64,000 nucleotides of DNA. It comes from Bacillota bacterium. Its GTDB lineage: Bacteria > Bacillota > UBA4882 > UBA8346. The notes below the pieces were generated by a model. The model did not search any database, was not told where the DNA came from, and saw only the letters and a list, made by a program, of their open reading frames with translations. Of this stretch, positions 26,639 to 34,812 are shown in pieces. The DNA is taken from the NCBI GenBank assembly GCA_023415835.1, contig JAEZJK010000075.1, forward strand, positions 1-64,000, written 5' to 3'. The position numbers and the translations under genes are program-made. The number at the start of each line of letters is the position of its first letter. Positions within the stretch are counted from its first letter, which is position 1.

Positions 26639-28303
26639 ATGAAGCTTAAGTTATCATTGGTCTCCCTTATAGTGCTGTTTTTGGCGATACCTATCCATGC
26701 TGAAAATTTATTTTTGTTTGATCAAGAGTCGAAGGTCGGCTTTGAATATGATAATGACAGCGGAGTATTGATGGACAGGTTTAAATTGGAGGGTAAACCG
26801 GCCGCGGTAATTAAAATTAACGAACCGGCCAAATATGCGATAATTCAGGCTCCCGTTGCAACGTCGAAAAAAGATGTTTTCCCAGGAGAATTGTTAATTG
26901 TCGATTGCAATAGCGGCGCCATCGATAAAACGATACCCCTTGGTTACGCCCCATATCAGTGGCAGTTTTCCCAGGAAGGGCAGGATATTTTAGTATTTTA
27001 CCAAACCTCGCCTTCCGGTGGGAATAGCGAACTATTAAAATATAGCTTGGTTGAAATGGCGGAAGAAAAACTGCTTTTAAATACTAACAAAGTTTACGAT
27101 AGCGTTATTGCAAACAATGGTAGCTGTATTTATGCATTAACCCAAAAAGATAATATTAAAGTATTAAACAAAATAAGCATCTCTCCCCTGAAACTTGAGA
27201 GTTCGCTAGAGTTCGGCAAATATTCTTATGAAATGCATCTCTTAAATCAAGAACGGATAGTTATAATTGAAAAGAATTACAATAGAACGGTTTTTAATCC
27301 ATTGGGTAGTGTAAAGTTAATTAATACAGTCGAAAACCAAATCATCGCCCAGCAAGAACTGAAGTTGGATCAGGCAGTTATTGAGAAAGATCCCAAAAAT
27401 AACATAATTCATATTGTAAATTATAAATTTAACTCCTGGGATGCCATGGGGGTCAAACGTATCAATGGGAAACATTCGCTACTTAGTATCGACTCCCGAG
27501 GGATTCGGGTCAAAAATTACGATCAAGTGTTTATCGGGATCAAATACATAGCATCTTTAGATTTGCTATTCGTATTAAACGAGAACTCACTACGGATTAT
27601 TGATTATCAAAAATCCTTGGAAAACGAATATAACACCGGCCGAAACTACGAAGTTTTAGGAGACGACCGCTATAGCGGTGATAAAATGTATTTTTTGACC
27701 GATGCTAACTTTTTAGTGCTCTATAACCCTACTCAAAATCGGGCCAAAATTTTCGACCTTAATCAAAATGAAGTGGTTACGGAAGTAACCAGCGGGCGCA
27801 AGGGGAAAAGGTTCATCGGGAAAGCCACTGGGGGCGGAATGGTAAAATCCATAGTAAAGATTGTAAAGGAAATCACCGTATTTAAGCATCCTTCTTTTAG
27901 CGATTCTTTTGAGACGCAGGTCGCATACGATCCGGGTTCACAACAAATTTACATTTTCGATAAAATGACCTTTGACATTACTATTATAGGTGGGAATTTT
28001 GAAAAGAAAGGTTTGATAACTTCAGAAGAGGAATTGCTCAGCATGTACCAATCTCAGGATAAAAAGGAGATATTTGTATCCACCACTCAGCAACTATACT
28101 GGCTTGATCCAAACTCCAATTCTTTAGTTCCGCTTTACAGATTTACTGAAGGAATAAAGAAAGACTCATTAATAATTCGGCATAATCATCTTTTGTACTT
28201 GACAAATGTTGAGTTAATTGTAATTGACGCCTCGACCCATGAGGTCAAAGGTTCCCATTATTTATACGATAATGACGGAAGATTTAAATACCTATTTTTA
28301 TAA
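26639..28303 (+). CDS. Secreted beta-propeller-like protein of unknown function
   Basis: 554 aa; ATG with TTGGAGGAC. Signal peptide 1-21 (MKLKLSLVSLIVLFLAIPIHA, cleavage before ENLF) without lipobox. The rest is almost all beta, with recurring blade-like units (LLIVDCNSGAIDKTIPLGY, IYALTQKDNIKVLNKISI, LFVLNENSLRIIDYQKS, LYWLDPNSNSLVPLYRF) like YVTN/WD40-type propellers but without a diagnostic motif. A basic interruption at about 383-415 (SGRKGKRFIGKATGGGMVKSIVK, split by turns) is unusual. No neighbours in an operon: it sits alone in a repeat-rich stretch, with long gaps on both sides. Periplasmic or surface binding role inferred only from fold. Confidence 0.65.
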   Translation: MKLKLSLVSLIVLFLAIPIHAENLFLFDQESKVGFEYDNDSGVLMDRFKLEGKPAAVIKINEPAKYAIIQAPVATSKKDVFPGELLIVDCNSGAIDKTIPLGYAPYQWQFSQEGQDILVFYQTSPSGGNSELLKYSLVEMAEEKLLLNTNKVYDSVIANNGSCIYALTQKDNIKVLNKISISPLKLESSLEFGKYSYEMHLLNQERIVIIEKNYNRTVFNPLGSVKLINTVENQIIAQQELKLDQAVIEKDPKNNIIHIVNYKFNSWDAMGVKRINGKHSLLSIDSRGIRVKNYDQVFIGIKYIASLDLLFVLNENSLRIIDYQKSLENEYNTGRNYEVLGDDRYSGDKMYFLTDANFLVLYNPTQNRAKIFDLNQNEVVTEVTSGRKGKRFIGKATGGGMVKSIVKIVKEITVFKHPSFSDSFETQVAYDPGSQQIYIFDKMTFDITIIGGNFEKKGLITSEEELLSMYQSQDKKEIFVSTTQQLYWLDPNSNSLVPLYRFTEGIKKDSLIIRHNHLLYLTNVELIVIDASTHEVKGSHYLYDNDGRFKYLFL

Positions 28304-28501
28304 TCTCATAGTATCTGAGAAGAATTATCGATAAGCGTGGGTCAAGATGGCGTTAAGCGGAGTCCATGCCCTTCAAACTGTTCCATCCTGGAACACAGGC
28401 CGCTTTCAGGGTCCTACCCCGGTTCGCCTATCTACCCTTAAACGCCTCAAAGCCCTTCAAATCGTCTGGTTGCCGTTCCCATCTCCTTGCCCTTAAAGAA
28501 T

Positions 28502-28526
28502 TTAGGCCGGCAAATCGCCGGCCTAA
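28502..28526 (-). terminator. Hairpin terminator of the OmpA-like gene
   Basis: A perfect 10-bp stem (TTAGGCCGGC / GCCGGCCTAA) with a 5-nt loop lies 10 bp past the minus-strand stop. The following minus-strand sequence AAATTCTTT is only moderately T-rich. Confidence 0.6.
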
Positions 28527-28536
28527 TAGTCATCTC

Positions 28537-29865
28537 TCATTCAACTTCAATCCCCTTCAAACCCATATCCCGAGTGGGAGGTTCTTCCCAAACCATCACA
28601 TCGACTCTCCGGTTATATCCCCAGGCTGATTCATCATGTCCTTTTTTAGCGGGATGGCCTTTGCCGTAAGCATAAATGGTAATACGGTTAGGATCGATTC
28701 CTTTGCTGACTAAGTATTTCTTGATATTTTCGGCCCGCCGGGCGGAAAGATCCAGATTATAGCGTTCGCTGCCGCGTTCATCGGCGTGACCGCCCAAGAG
28801 GATAAATAATTTGGGGTTGGCGATCAGGGTTTTTAAGTTCGAATCCAAGCGTTCCGGTTGTCCGGATTTGAGATTGTCCTTATTTAAATCAAAGAAGACC
28901 GGTTTCAAGGAATTATTCAATTTAATAGCCGAAACGTTCATGACTTCTACCGTAAAACCGTGTGCCAATACTGCTTTCTGTCCGCCGGGATTGGTAACCT
29001 CCACATTATATACACCAACCGGTTGATCTTTGATATCAAAGAAACAAGTGATTTGCGATGAGGAGCCGGATTTAACATTTAATCCCGGTAGCTCTACCGG
29101 ACCGGGGCCAACTAATTTGACAGTTGCTTCCGGTTCAAAATTAGCGCCGGTGATGGCGGTTAGGACATAACCGTTATTAAAACCGCGTTCCGGAGTGATT
29201 CCGGTAATTTCCGGCCGGGGAGTTTTTTTCACAGGGGGAGGGCCTTGCACTTTAAAAGCGTCTTTCAGGATACCGGTTTTCCCGTCGTCATTCACAACTT
29301 TAACATTATAGATCCCAATTTCAGCATTGGCGAGGTTGAATTGGCATCTCAATTTATTATTGGATATAAATTCAACCCGCGAGGCGCCAATCTCCATTTT
29401 CTCATTGCTCAACATTACCGCCGCGCCGGCCCGGAAATTGGCTCCTGAAAGGTTATCGATTTCAATAGTACCGGAATTCAAACCGGAATTCGGGTCGATT
29501 TTCGAAATTTGCGGCGCCGGGTATTCAATAGTGAAAACTTGGGAAATGGAAGCTTGTTTGAGCCTTTTAGTAAGCCGATCCGTATTGGTTACAACTAAAT
29601 CCCATTTACCGCTCTGCTGACCTTTTAGGTCAAATTTACAGATAATTTTTCTCTCGGATTCAACCTTGATTTCAGATGCAGATATTTCGGCTTCGTCCGG
29701 TCGGGATAATTTGACTACTGCCGACTGGTCAAATTTATTGCCCTCAATTACCATGTTAACCACTTCAGTATTTAAGCTTTGCGCCGGGGTAAATGACACA
29801 ATCTCCGGTGACGGGGTTACTAAGAAAAATAGGGCGATTGCAGCCAAGGCGATTAATTTATCCAT
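28537..29865 (-). CDS. OmpA/Pal-type protein with IPT/TIG-like repeats
   Basis: 442 aa; ATG with AAGGAGGAAG. An N-terminal hydrophobic segment (LIALAAIALFFLVTPSPEIV) is a signal peptide without lipobox. Three Ig-like IPT/TIG-type repeats follow at about 20-115, 115-205 and 215-308, each of the form P.I..I.P..G.N.G...I...G.NF. The C-terminal OmpA domain (about 320-435) has LLGGHADERGSERYNLDLSARRAENI and YGKGHPAKKG...NRRVDV, the Pal-like peptidoglycan-binding (DAP) pattern. It would tether peptidoglycan to an outer layer and is among the best evidence here for a diderm envelope. The repeats could bind a partner or the outer membrane. Stand-alone gene with its own hairpin. Confidence 0.88.
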   Translation of the reverse strand: MDKLIALAAIALFFLVTPSPEIVSFTPAQSLNTEVVNMVIEGNKFDQSAVVKLSRPDEAEISASEIKVESERKIICKFDLKGQQSGKWDLVVTNTDRLTKRLKQASISQVFTIEYPAPQISKIDPNSGLNSGTIEIDNLSGANFRAGAAVMLSNEKMEIGASRVEFISNNKLRCQFNLANAEIGIYNVKVVNDDGKTGILKDAFKVQGPPPVKKTPRPEITGITPERGFNNGYVLTAITGANFEPEATVKLVGPGPVELPGLNVKSGSSSQITCFFDIKDQPVGVYNVEVTNPGGQKAVLAHGFTVEVMNVSAIKLNNSLKPVFFDLNKDNLKSGQPERLDSNLKTLIANPKLFILLGGHADERGSERYNLDLSARRAENIKKYLVSKGIDPNRITIYAYGKGHPAKKGHDESAWGYNRRVDVMVWEEPPTRDMGLKGIEVE

Positions 29866-30025
29866 CTTCTTCCTCCTTTAGAGAATCAGTCATATAGAAA
29901 AACCATGGTCGTATCCATGGCCCGGAATGAAATGAAAACTATTACCCCCTCTCTTTTCTTGCTTCCGAGGTTAACTGACGGGTTAGGGTTAAAGATTAAC
30001 CCTTCGCAAAAAATGATTGTACTAT

Positions 30026-30106
30026 ATAAATTGAAATAAATTTTGATTATACTGTCCATCCTTAAAGCATGGATGGAAAAGGGCCAATTTTTTTATTTCA
30101 ATTTAT
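30026..30106. repeat. Nested inverted repeat
   Basis: Outer arms ATAAATTGAAATAAA (30026-30040) and its exact complement (30092-30106), 15 bp. Inside is TCCATCC (30055-30061) paired with GGATGGA (30071-30077). The right outer arm is also the left part of the dyad element copy 2. Confidence 0.6.
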
Positions 30107-30163
30107 GAATTGGGAAAAAATATCGCAATAATCCAGGTATGTCCAAAACTTATTGGGCTATAA
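30092..30163. repeat. Dyad repeat element, copy 2 (decayed)
   Basis: Matches copy 1 (22327-22404) across TTTATTTCAATTTATGAAT, ATATCGCAATAATC-AGG and ACTTATTG. The right arm has drifted so that the 14-bp stem of copy 1 is broken here. Confidence 0.5.
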
Positions 30164-30354
30164 TCTCTTGGTTTCAAAAATTTTAATAAAAATTTTGATA
30201 GATTTAAAGGATAAGATTTAGTACAAATCGTATTAAAAAGTGATTCCCCCTGAAGGTTGGTTCCACCGTTCCCTAAAATACAATGGGATTAAATTTTAGG
30301 CTCTACTATTAGAAATGGTTAATCTATTGTTTACTCTGAAATCTGGGTCAATCC

Positions 30355-30511
30355 GTGGGCTGAAACCCCACTGCTGAATATATTTCGCACCAACGCCCAT
30401 AAATGGGGCTATCAGGCCTATAAAACCAATTTTGATTTTTACGCTTCTTTTTTCAGAACAACCGGCTTTAGCGGGGTTGGTTGTATACCTGACCGTGTGG
30501 GTTTAGCCCGC
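30355..30511. repeat. Cluster of REP-like hairpins
   Basis: Four short hairpins in about 160 bp: GTGGG/CCCAC (30355-30371), CCCAT/ATGGG (30396-30407), AACC-GC/GC-GGTT (30460-30478) and GTGGG/CCCGC with a TTTAG loop (30497-30511). The unit ACCAACGCCC...GGGGCTA recalls 44-66 at the left edge of the window. It resembles extragenic palindromes moved by Y1 (REP-associated) transposases; no such gene is in the window. Confidence 0.4.
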
Positions 30512-30787
30512 GTCGGACAGATTCGCAATCAACCATTCTTGAAAAGAGAGCCAAATTTAATATATTGGGTAAATTTGTCCACATTGTTTAAAGAAAATTT
30601 GAGACTAAGCGACTGTAGTTAATTGGATAATTCAATTATAGCGTGCTATCAAAAGATGTTATAGTTGATAATTATTGGTAAAAGGAGATTTTTTATTCAG
30701 GTTAAACCTGATGAAAAGACTTATGAATTTAATTCAACTTATTACAGCAGTAATAGGATGAAATAAATAAAACGGGTGGTAGGTAAA

Positions 30788-31690
30788 ATGAGACTAATTT
30801 ATAATGTGATTATTATAATGATGTTACTGATAGTACCGTCATTAGCAATCGCGGATGCTGACGAGCCGGAGGTTCTATTCAACTATCACAGCCTTAGGCC
30901 GGGTGACTTTATCCAAATAAAGGTCAAAGCGCCAAGCGACGCCTCAGTAAAAGCTCGCTTTCAGGAAAGCACTTATGAATTATGGAAGAACGGAAATAAT
31001 GAATTCATCGGTTTTTTACCGGTTTCCTACTATAATACTCCCGGAGAATACCAAATCTCAATGTTGGTTAAAACGGCATCGCTTGATTGGGTAAAGTCAT
31101 ACCCGCTCCGGATTGTGGAACGAAAATTCCCGGAAAGCAGGATTTTTGTTCCGGAAACAACAAGAAAAGAAATTCTAAGCGACACTAATGTTAATTCCGA
31201 CGCGAAAACCACGGCTAAAGCACGGCAGGAGGGGATTCAATCTAAAACCCTCCCGCTATGGGAAGGCTCATTTATTTGGCCGGTCAAAGGAAAAATCTCC
31301 ACCGGTTTTGGACGAATCCGCTATGTGAATCAAATTGACAATGGCCGCCATTCGGGCTTGGATATCGTTAGCCCCGCCGGTACCCCGGTAGTGGCCGTTA
31401 ACCATGGCCGGATTGTTTATGCGGGCAATTTGTATTCAACCGGCTTAACGGTGATGATACATCATGGTTTAAATCTTTTCTCCAGTTATTGCCACCTATC
31501 TACGATTGCGGTGAAACAAGGGGATCTGATTCGAAAAGGGGTAATCTTGGGAAAGGTCGGTTCGACCGGTTTGTCAACTGGACCTCATTTACATTTAACC
31601 TTTCGGATCGGCGAAGTTTCGATAGACCCGGAATTGTTTTTGGAGAAATCGGTTGAGTGGGATTTTACTAGTGACAAGGGGAAAGAGTAA
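30788..31690 (+). CDS. M23 family metallopeptidase
   Basis: 300 aa from ATG 30788 (GGGTGG 8 nt upstream; GTG 30776 lies on that ribosome site). Signal peptide about 1-24 (LLIVPSLAIADA). An Ig-like N-domain (about 30-115) leads to a linker and the LytM/M23 domain (about 165-290) with HSGLDIVSPAGTPVVA (first His and Asp ligands), SSYCHLS and GPHLHLTFR (HxH). All zinc ligands are present, so an active peptidoglycan endopeptidase acting outside the cytoplasmic membrane is expected. It has no LysM domain. It is alone on its strand. The adjacent lipid kinase is convergent. Confidence 0.9.
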   Translation: MRLIYNVIIIMMLLIVPSLAIADADEPEVLFNYHSLRPGDFIQIKVKAPSDASVKARFQESTYELWKNGNNEFIGFLPVSYYNTPGEYQISMLVKTASLDWVKSYPLRIVERKFPESRIFVPETTRKEILSDTNVNSDAKTTAKARQEGIQSKTLPLWEGSFIWPVKGKISTGFGRIRYVNQIDNGRHSGLDIVSPAGTPVVAVNHGRIVYAGNLYSTGLTVMIHHGLNLFSSYCHLSTIAVKQGDLIRKGVILGKVGSTGLSTGPHLHLTFRIGEVSIDPELFLEKSVEWDFTSDKGKE

Positions 31691-31756
31691 AGTTTAAAGT
31701 GTAAAGGGAAAAGGGTAAAAATTTGGCTCTGTCTGTGATGATTTTGATTTTTAGAA

Positions 31757-31784
31757 ATCCGTGTTAATCTGTGTAAATCCTGTC
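31757..31784. repeat. Word-like intergenic repeat (ATCCGTGTTAATCTGTG type)
   Basis: A member of a low-complexity intergenic family based on -GTGTTAATCTGTG-. Related text occurs at 41424-41454 and 26473-26504. Just before it, 31690-31719 is a run of AAAGTGTAAAGGG-type words. Confidence 0.45.
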
Positions 31785-31867
31785 TAAAAAAAGTTTTTGT
31801 TTATTAGGATTGACGGGATATTTAATAATAGTTCTCGCTATTACCAACAATAGTCCCATATAGAGGC

Positions 31868-32758
31868 TTATTTTAAAGCGGAAAAGACAGTTAGTTTTTG
31901 GGGTGTAATATTCAGTTCCGCGGGTAAGTTGTCGTATCTTTCGCCATCAATACTTAAAGCGATCTCGCGGTCGCTGGATAACCTGAATTCGGGGGCGGAT
32001 AATACTTTTACCTTGTCATCCCCGCGTAAGGAATGCCTTCCCAGCATGTTAAAGAATAAACCGGCGAGGTCAATCGGATTACACTTTCTGATCAGGACCA
32101 GATGTAAAAGGCCATCAGCTGGGTTGGCCTCATGGACTATGTCTGATAAGCCGGCCACATTGGGACCGTTCAAAATAAAAAAGAGTAAAACATCTTCCTC
32201 TATGATGCCGGAGCCCGTTTCAACGGTTAAGCTGAACGGATTTACCCGGGACAACTCCTGGATCCCTTTAAGGTAATATGCTAAAGGACCTAAACTCTTC
32301 TTGAATTTGCCTTCAGTTTTATAGGATATATCGGTAAAAAGCCCTCCGCTGTAGCTACTCAAGAAGTAAATCTTCTGGTTGGCCAGGCCAACATCAATCA
32401 CACTAGTTTTACCTTTTAGGATCAGATCGGCGGCCTTGGTTTGTTGCAGCGGGATCTTTAAATTCCTGGCTAAATCGTTTGAAGTCCCGGCGGGAATAAT
32501 TCCAACCGGGAGTTCAATTTGGTTTTGTAGTAAGACATTGACTACAAAATTGATTGACCCATCTCCGCCGGAGATGATCACCGAGTCAAAATGGCCTTGG
32601 CTCAGGATCCGGATTAGCTGTTGATGATCATTTGTTCCCGATAGGTAAAAGGTTTGCGTTAGGAGGCCATGCCCGGTTAATCGTTCTAGAATAGGACCGG
32701 GTTGCCGGAGGCGGTTTTTACCGGAACGGGGATTGTAAATAAAGAGCGCGTTTTGCAT
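31868..32758 (-). CDS. Diacylglycerol kinase-type lipid kinase (YegS/DgkB family)
   Basis: 296 aa. The DAGK catalytic N-domain starts with FIYNPRSGKNR, contains the nucleotide loop ISGGDGSINFVVNVLL (about residues 60-75) and GIIPAGTSNDLARNL (about 87-101), and has a YegS-like C-terminal beta domain (LSIDGERYDNLPAELNITPQKLTVF). It probably phosphorylates diacylglycerol or a related lipid at the membrane with ATP. Convergent with the M23 gene and divergent from PBP1A with 158 bp between. No signal peptide. Confidence 0.9.
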   Translation of the reverse strand: MQNALFIYNPRSGKNRLRQPGPILERLTGHGLLTQTFYLSGTNDHQQLIRILSQGHFDSVIISGGDGSINFVVNVLLQNQIELPVGIIPAGTSNDLARNLKIPLQQTKAADLILKGKTSVIDVGLANQKIYFLSSYSGGLFTDISYKTEGKFKKSLGPLAYYLKGIQELSRVNPFSLTVETGSGIIEEDVLLFFILNGPNVAGLSDIVHEANPADGLLHLVLIRKCNPIDLAGLFFNMLGRHSLRGDDKVKVLSAPEFRLSSDREIALSIDGERYDNLPAELNITPQKLTVFSALK

Positions 32759-32889
32759 TTTGATTCCTCGAAAATTTGATTATATTTATTTTGACGTAAT
32801 TTTACACTAAAGTCAAATAAAATCAGTGGTTATCGTGTTGATCCGTAATTTTTCCAACTTCTTACCTGGTATTGATAAGCAAGATAAAG

Positions 32890-32910
32890 CTCACCCTAAA
32901 CTCGGGTGAG
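32890..32910 (+). promoter_or_regulatory. SD-masking hairpin before the first PBP1A
   Basis: CTCACCC (32890-32896) and GGGTGAG (32904-32910) form a perfect 7-bp stem with a 7-nt loop. GGTGAG is also the only ribosome site for the ATG at 32917. Formation of the hairpin would hide it. The TATTTT after the stem could alternatively act as a weak attenuator tail. Confidence 0.5.
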
Positions 32911-32916
32911 TATTTT

Positions 32917-34812
32917 ATGGCCAGGCCAGGAAGAAAGTTATATTCAAAAAAAAGAAGGCCACCCCGTCTTTTCCGGTTGGTAACCGGTTTAATGTTAGTG
33001 GCCGTTTTTGGTATAATCATGCTGGTTTTTTTCAATCCGTTCGTCTGGAGGCTCAATTTACGTTCGGAATTGGAAAAAAGTAAATCAGCAACCACTGTTT
33101 ATGATCGGGATGGAGAACCGGTGGCTACCCTTTTTGCCAAAACCCGTTTGTGGGCTCCACTTAAGGATATTCCAAAAGATTTACAAAACGCATTCATAGC
33201 GACTGAGGATTATCGGTTTTACCAGCATAAAGGCATCGATTTCCGGGGTATTTTAAGGGCTGTCTACCGGGATATATTGGCCGGGAAAAAGGTTCAGGGC
33301 GGCAGCACTATTACGCAACAATTGGTAAAAAATATATTTTTATCACAGGAAAAGAGCATATTCCGTAAGATTTTTGAAATGGCGTACGCGATCCGAATCG
33401 AACAGCAGTATAGTAAAGGGCAGATATTGGAGTTCTATTTAAACAGTATTTATTTCGGTCATGGGACTTGGGGAGTGCAAGGCGCGGCCGAGGTCTATTT
33501 CGGAAAACTGGTCCAACAATTGACAACTCCGGAAAGCGCTTTAATATCGGGTTTAGCCAAGAGCCCGGAGTATTATTCTCCCTATCGCAATCCTCAGGCA
33601 GCCCGGGAGAGGAGAAACCTGGTCCTTAAGTTGATGCGGAAACATGGCTATTTGAACCAAACTGAAGCCGAAAGATATACCAAGGAGCCGGTTAAAAGTT
33701 TGGAAAGGCCAGGGTCAACCTATGTTGGCGCATATCTGGCCGATTATGCGCTAACTATCCTCCAACAAAAGACAAAATATAGCGAGGGGTATCTCCGCAG
33801 CGCCGGTTTGGCTATTTATACGACTATGGATCGAAGGGTCCAAGCGGCGGCGGAGGATGCAATGGAAGCGTTACCGGCCTCTAAAACCGATCAATGGGGC
33901 ATAACCCAACCACAGGGGGCGGTGGTAGTTTTAAAACCAACTACCGGTGAAATTTTGGCATTGGTAGGCGGAAGGCGATTTAATCCTGCTCAGGTAAACC
34001 GGGCATTCGAAATTTACCGGCAGCCCGGATCGGCGATTAAACCATTCCTATTTGCGACTGCGTTAGAGACCGGTTATCGGCCGGAGACCAAAATGATTGA
34101 TCAACCCTTGGAGGTAATCGTGAACGGTAGGCCCTGGCGGCCCCAAAATTACGACGATAAATACCGGGGCGAGATTACCCTCAGAACCGCTCTGGAGGAA
34201 TCGGTAAATACTATTGCCGTTCAATTAGTGCAAAGATTAGGCCCGGGGAATGTGTATGCCCTGGCGCGGCGTATGGGTTTGGAAAGTTTAGTGGCTAAAG
34301 GGGAGAGAAATGATCTTGGCCCGGCGCCATTGGCTTTGGGAGGGTTAACCAAGGGAGTAACCTTGTTAGAATTAACCGGCGCCTATACCCCTATTGCCAA
34401 TCAGGGGTTGCGTTCGCAGCCGTTTGGTATTTTTCGGGTTTATGACCGCTCCGGTAAATTGATTTATCAAGATCGGATTATCCAAGATGCTGTGATCAGC
34501 CCGGAAACAGCTTCCGAACTGACCTCGATGATGGAAGGGGTTATCACTCGCGGCACCGGAATTCGAGCAAATATTGGCGTCAAGGCGGCAGGGAAAACCG
34601 GGACCACCAACCGGAATACTAACGGTTGGTTTATCGGTTATACTGCGGATTATTTAGCTGGTGTTTGGATTGGGAATGATCGTTCCGATCAACCGTTACT
34701 AGTCAAAGGGACTCCGCTCGGTAGCGGAACGGCAGCCTCCATTTGGGGAGGGATTCTTCGCCGGATTTCGGCAAAAACGGCCATAGTTCCGCAAGGCTGG
34801 CCAGGGCGATAA
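32917..34812 (+). CDS. Class A penicillin-binding protein (PBP1A type), short C-terminus
   Basis: 631 aa from ATG 32917. Basic cytosolic tail, one membrane helix (about 25-45), then the GT51 glycosyltransferase (EDYRFYQHKGIDFRGI with the catalytic Glu; GGSTITQQLVKNIFL) and the transpeptidase with SAIK (in QPGSAIKPF), SVN and KTGT (AAGKTGTTNRNTNGWF). It polymerises lipid II and cross-links peptidoglycan. Relative to the second PBP at 39335 it ends early, right after the GSGTAASIWGGIL segment, and its last 110 bp are antisense to the end of spoVB. All catalytic motifs are intact, so it should be active. Confidence 0.92.
   Translation: MARPGRKLYSKKRRPPRLFRLVTGLMLVAVFGIIMLVFFNPFVWRLNLRSELEKSKSATTVYDRDGEPVATLFAKTRLWAPLKDIPKDLQNAFIATEDYRFYQHKGIDFRGILRAVYRDILAGKKVQGGSTITQQLVKNIFLSQEKSIFRKIFEMAYAIRIEQQYSKGQILEFYLNSIYFGHGTWGVQGAAEVYFGKLVQQLTTPESALISGLAKSPEYYSPYRNPQAARERRNLVLKLMRKHGYLNQTEAERYTKEPVKSLERPGSTYVGAYLADYALTILQQKTKYSEGYLRSAGLAIYTTMDRRVQAAAEDAMEALPASKTDQWGITQPQGAVVVLKPTTGEILALVGGRRFNPAQVNRAFEIYRQPGSAIKPFLFATALETGYRPETKMIDQPLEVIVNGRPWRPQNYDDKYRGEITLRTALEESVNTIAVQLVQRLGPGNVYALARRMGLESLVAKGERNDLGPAPLALGGLTKGVTLLELTGAYTPIANQGLRSQPFGIFRVYDRSGKLIYQDRIIQDAVISPETASELTSMMEGVITRGTGIRANIGVKAAGKTGTTNRNTNGWFIGYTADYLAGVWIGNDRSDQPLLVKGTPLGSGTAASIWGGILRRISAKTAIVPQGWPGR

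Larger units (their letters stand above)
29866..30787. other. 922-bp gene-free stretch with nested repeats
   Basis: No supported gene. From left to right: a CCATGG-tcgtat-CCATGG dyad near 29903, a nested inverted repeat (30026-30106), a second copy of the dyad element seen after batE (30092-30163), a cluster of REP-like hairpins (30355-30511), an AT-rich zone and a 13-nt palindrome (30698-30710). An open 16-codon frame at 30711 has a poorly placed ribosome site and is not called. Confidence 0.6.

Noticed and set aside
28366..28629. Open frame antisense to the end of the OmpA-like gene
   Set aside because: It overlaps the hairpin and coding end of the OmpA gene, has no ribosome site and no protein-like pattern.
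30711..30761. 16-codon frame MKRLMNLIQLITAVIG before the M23 gene
   Set aside because: The only AAAGGAG lies about 23 nt upstream, too far for initiation, and the frame is as short as chance allows.
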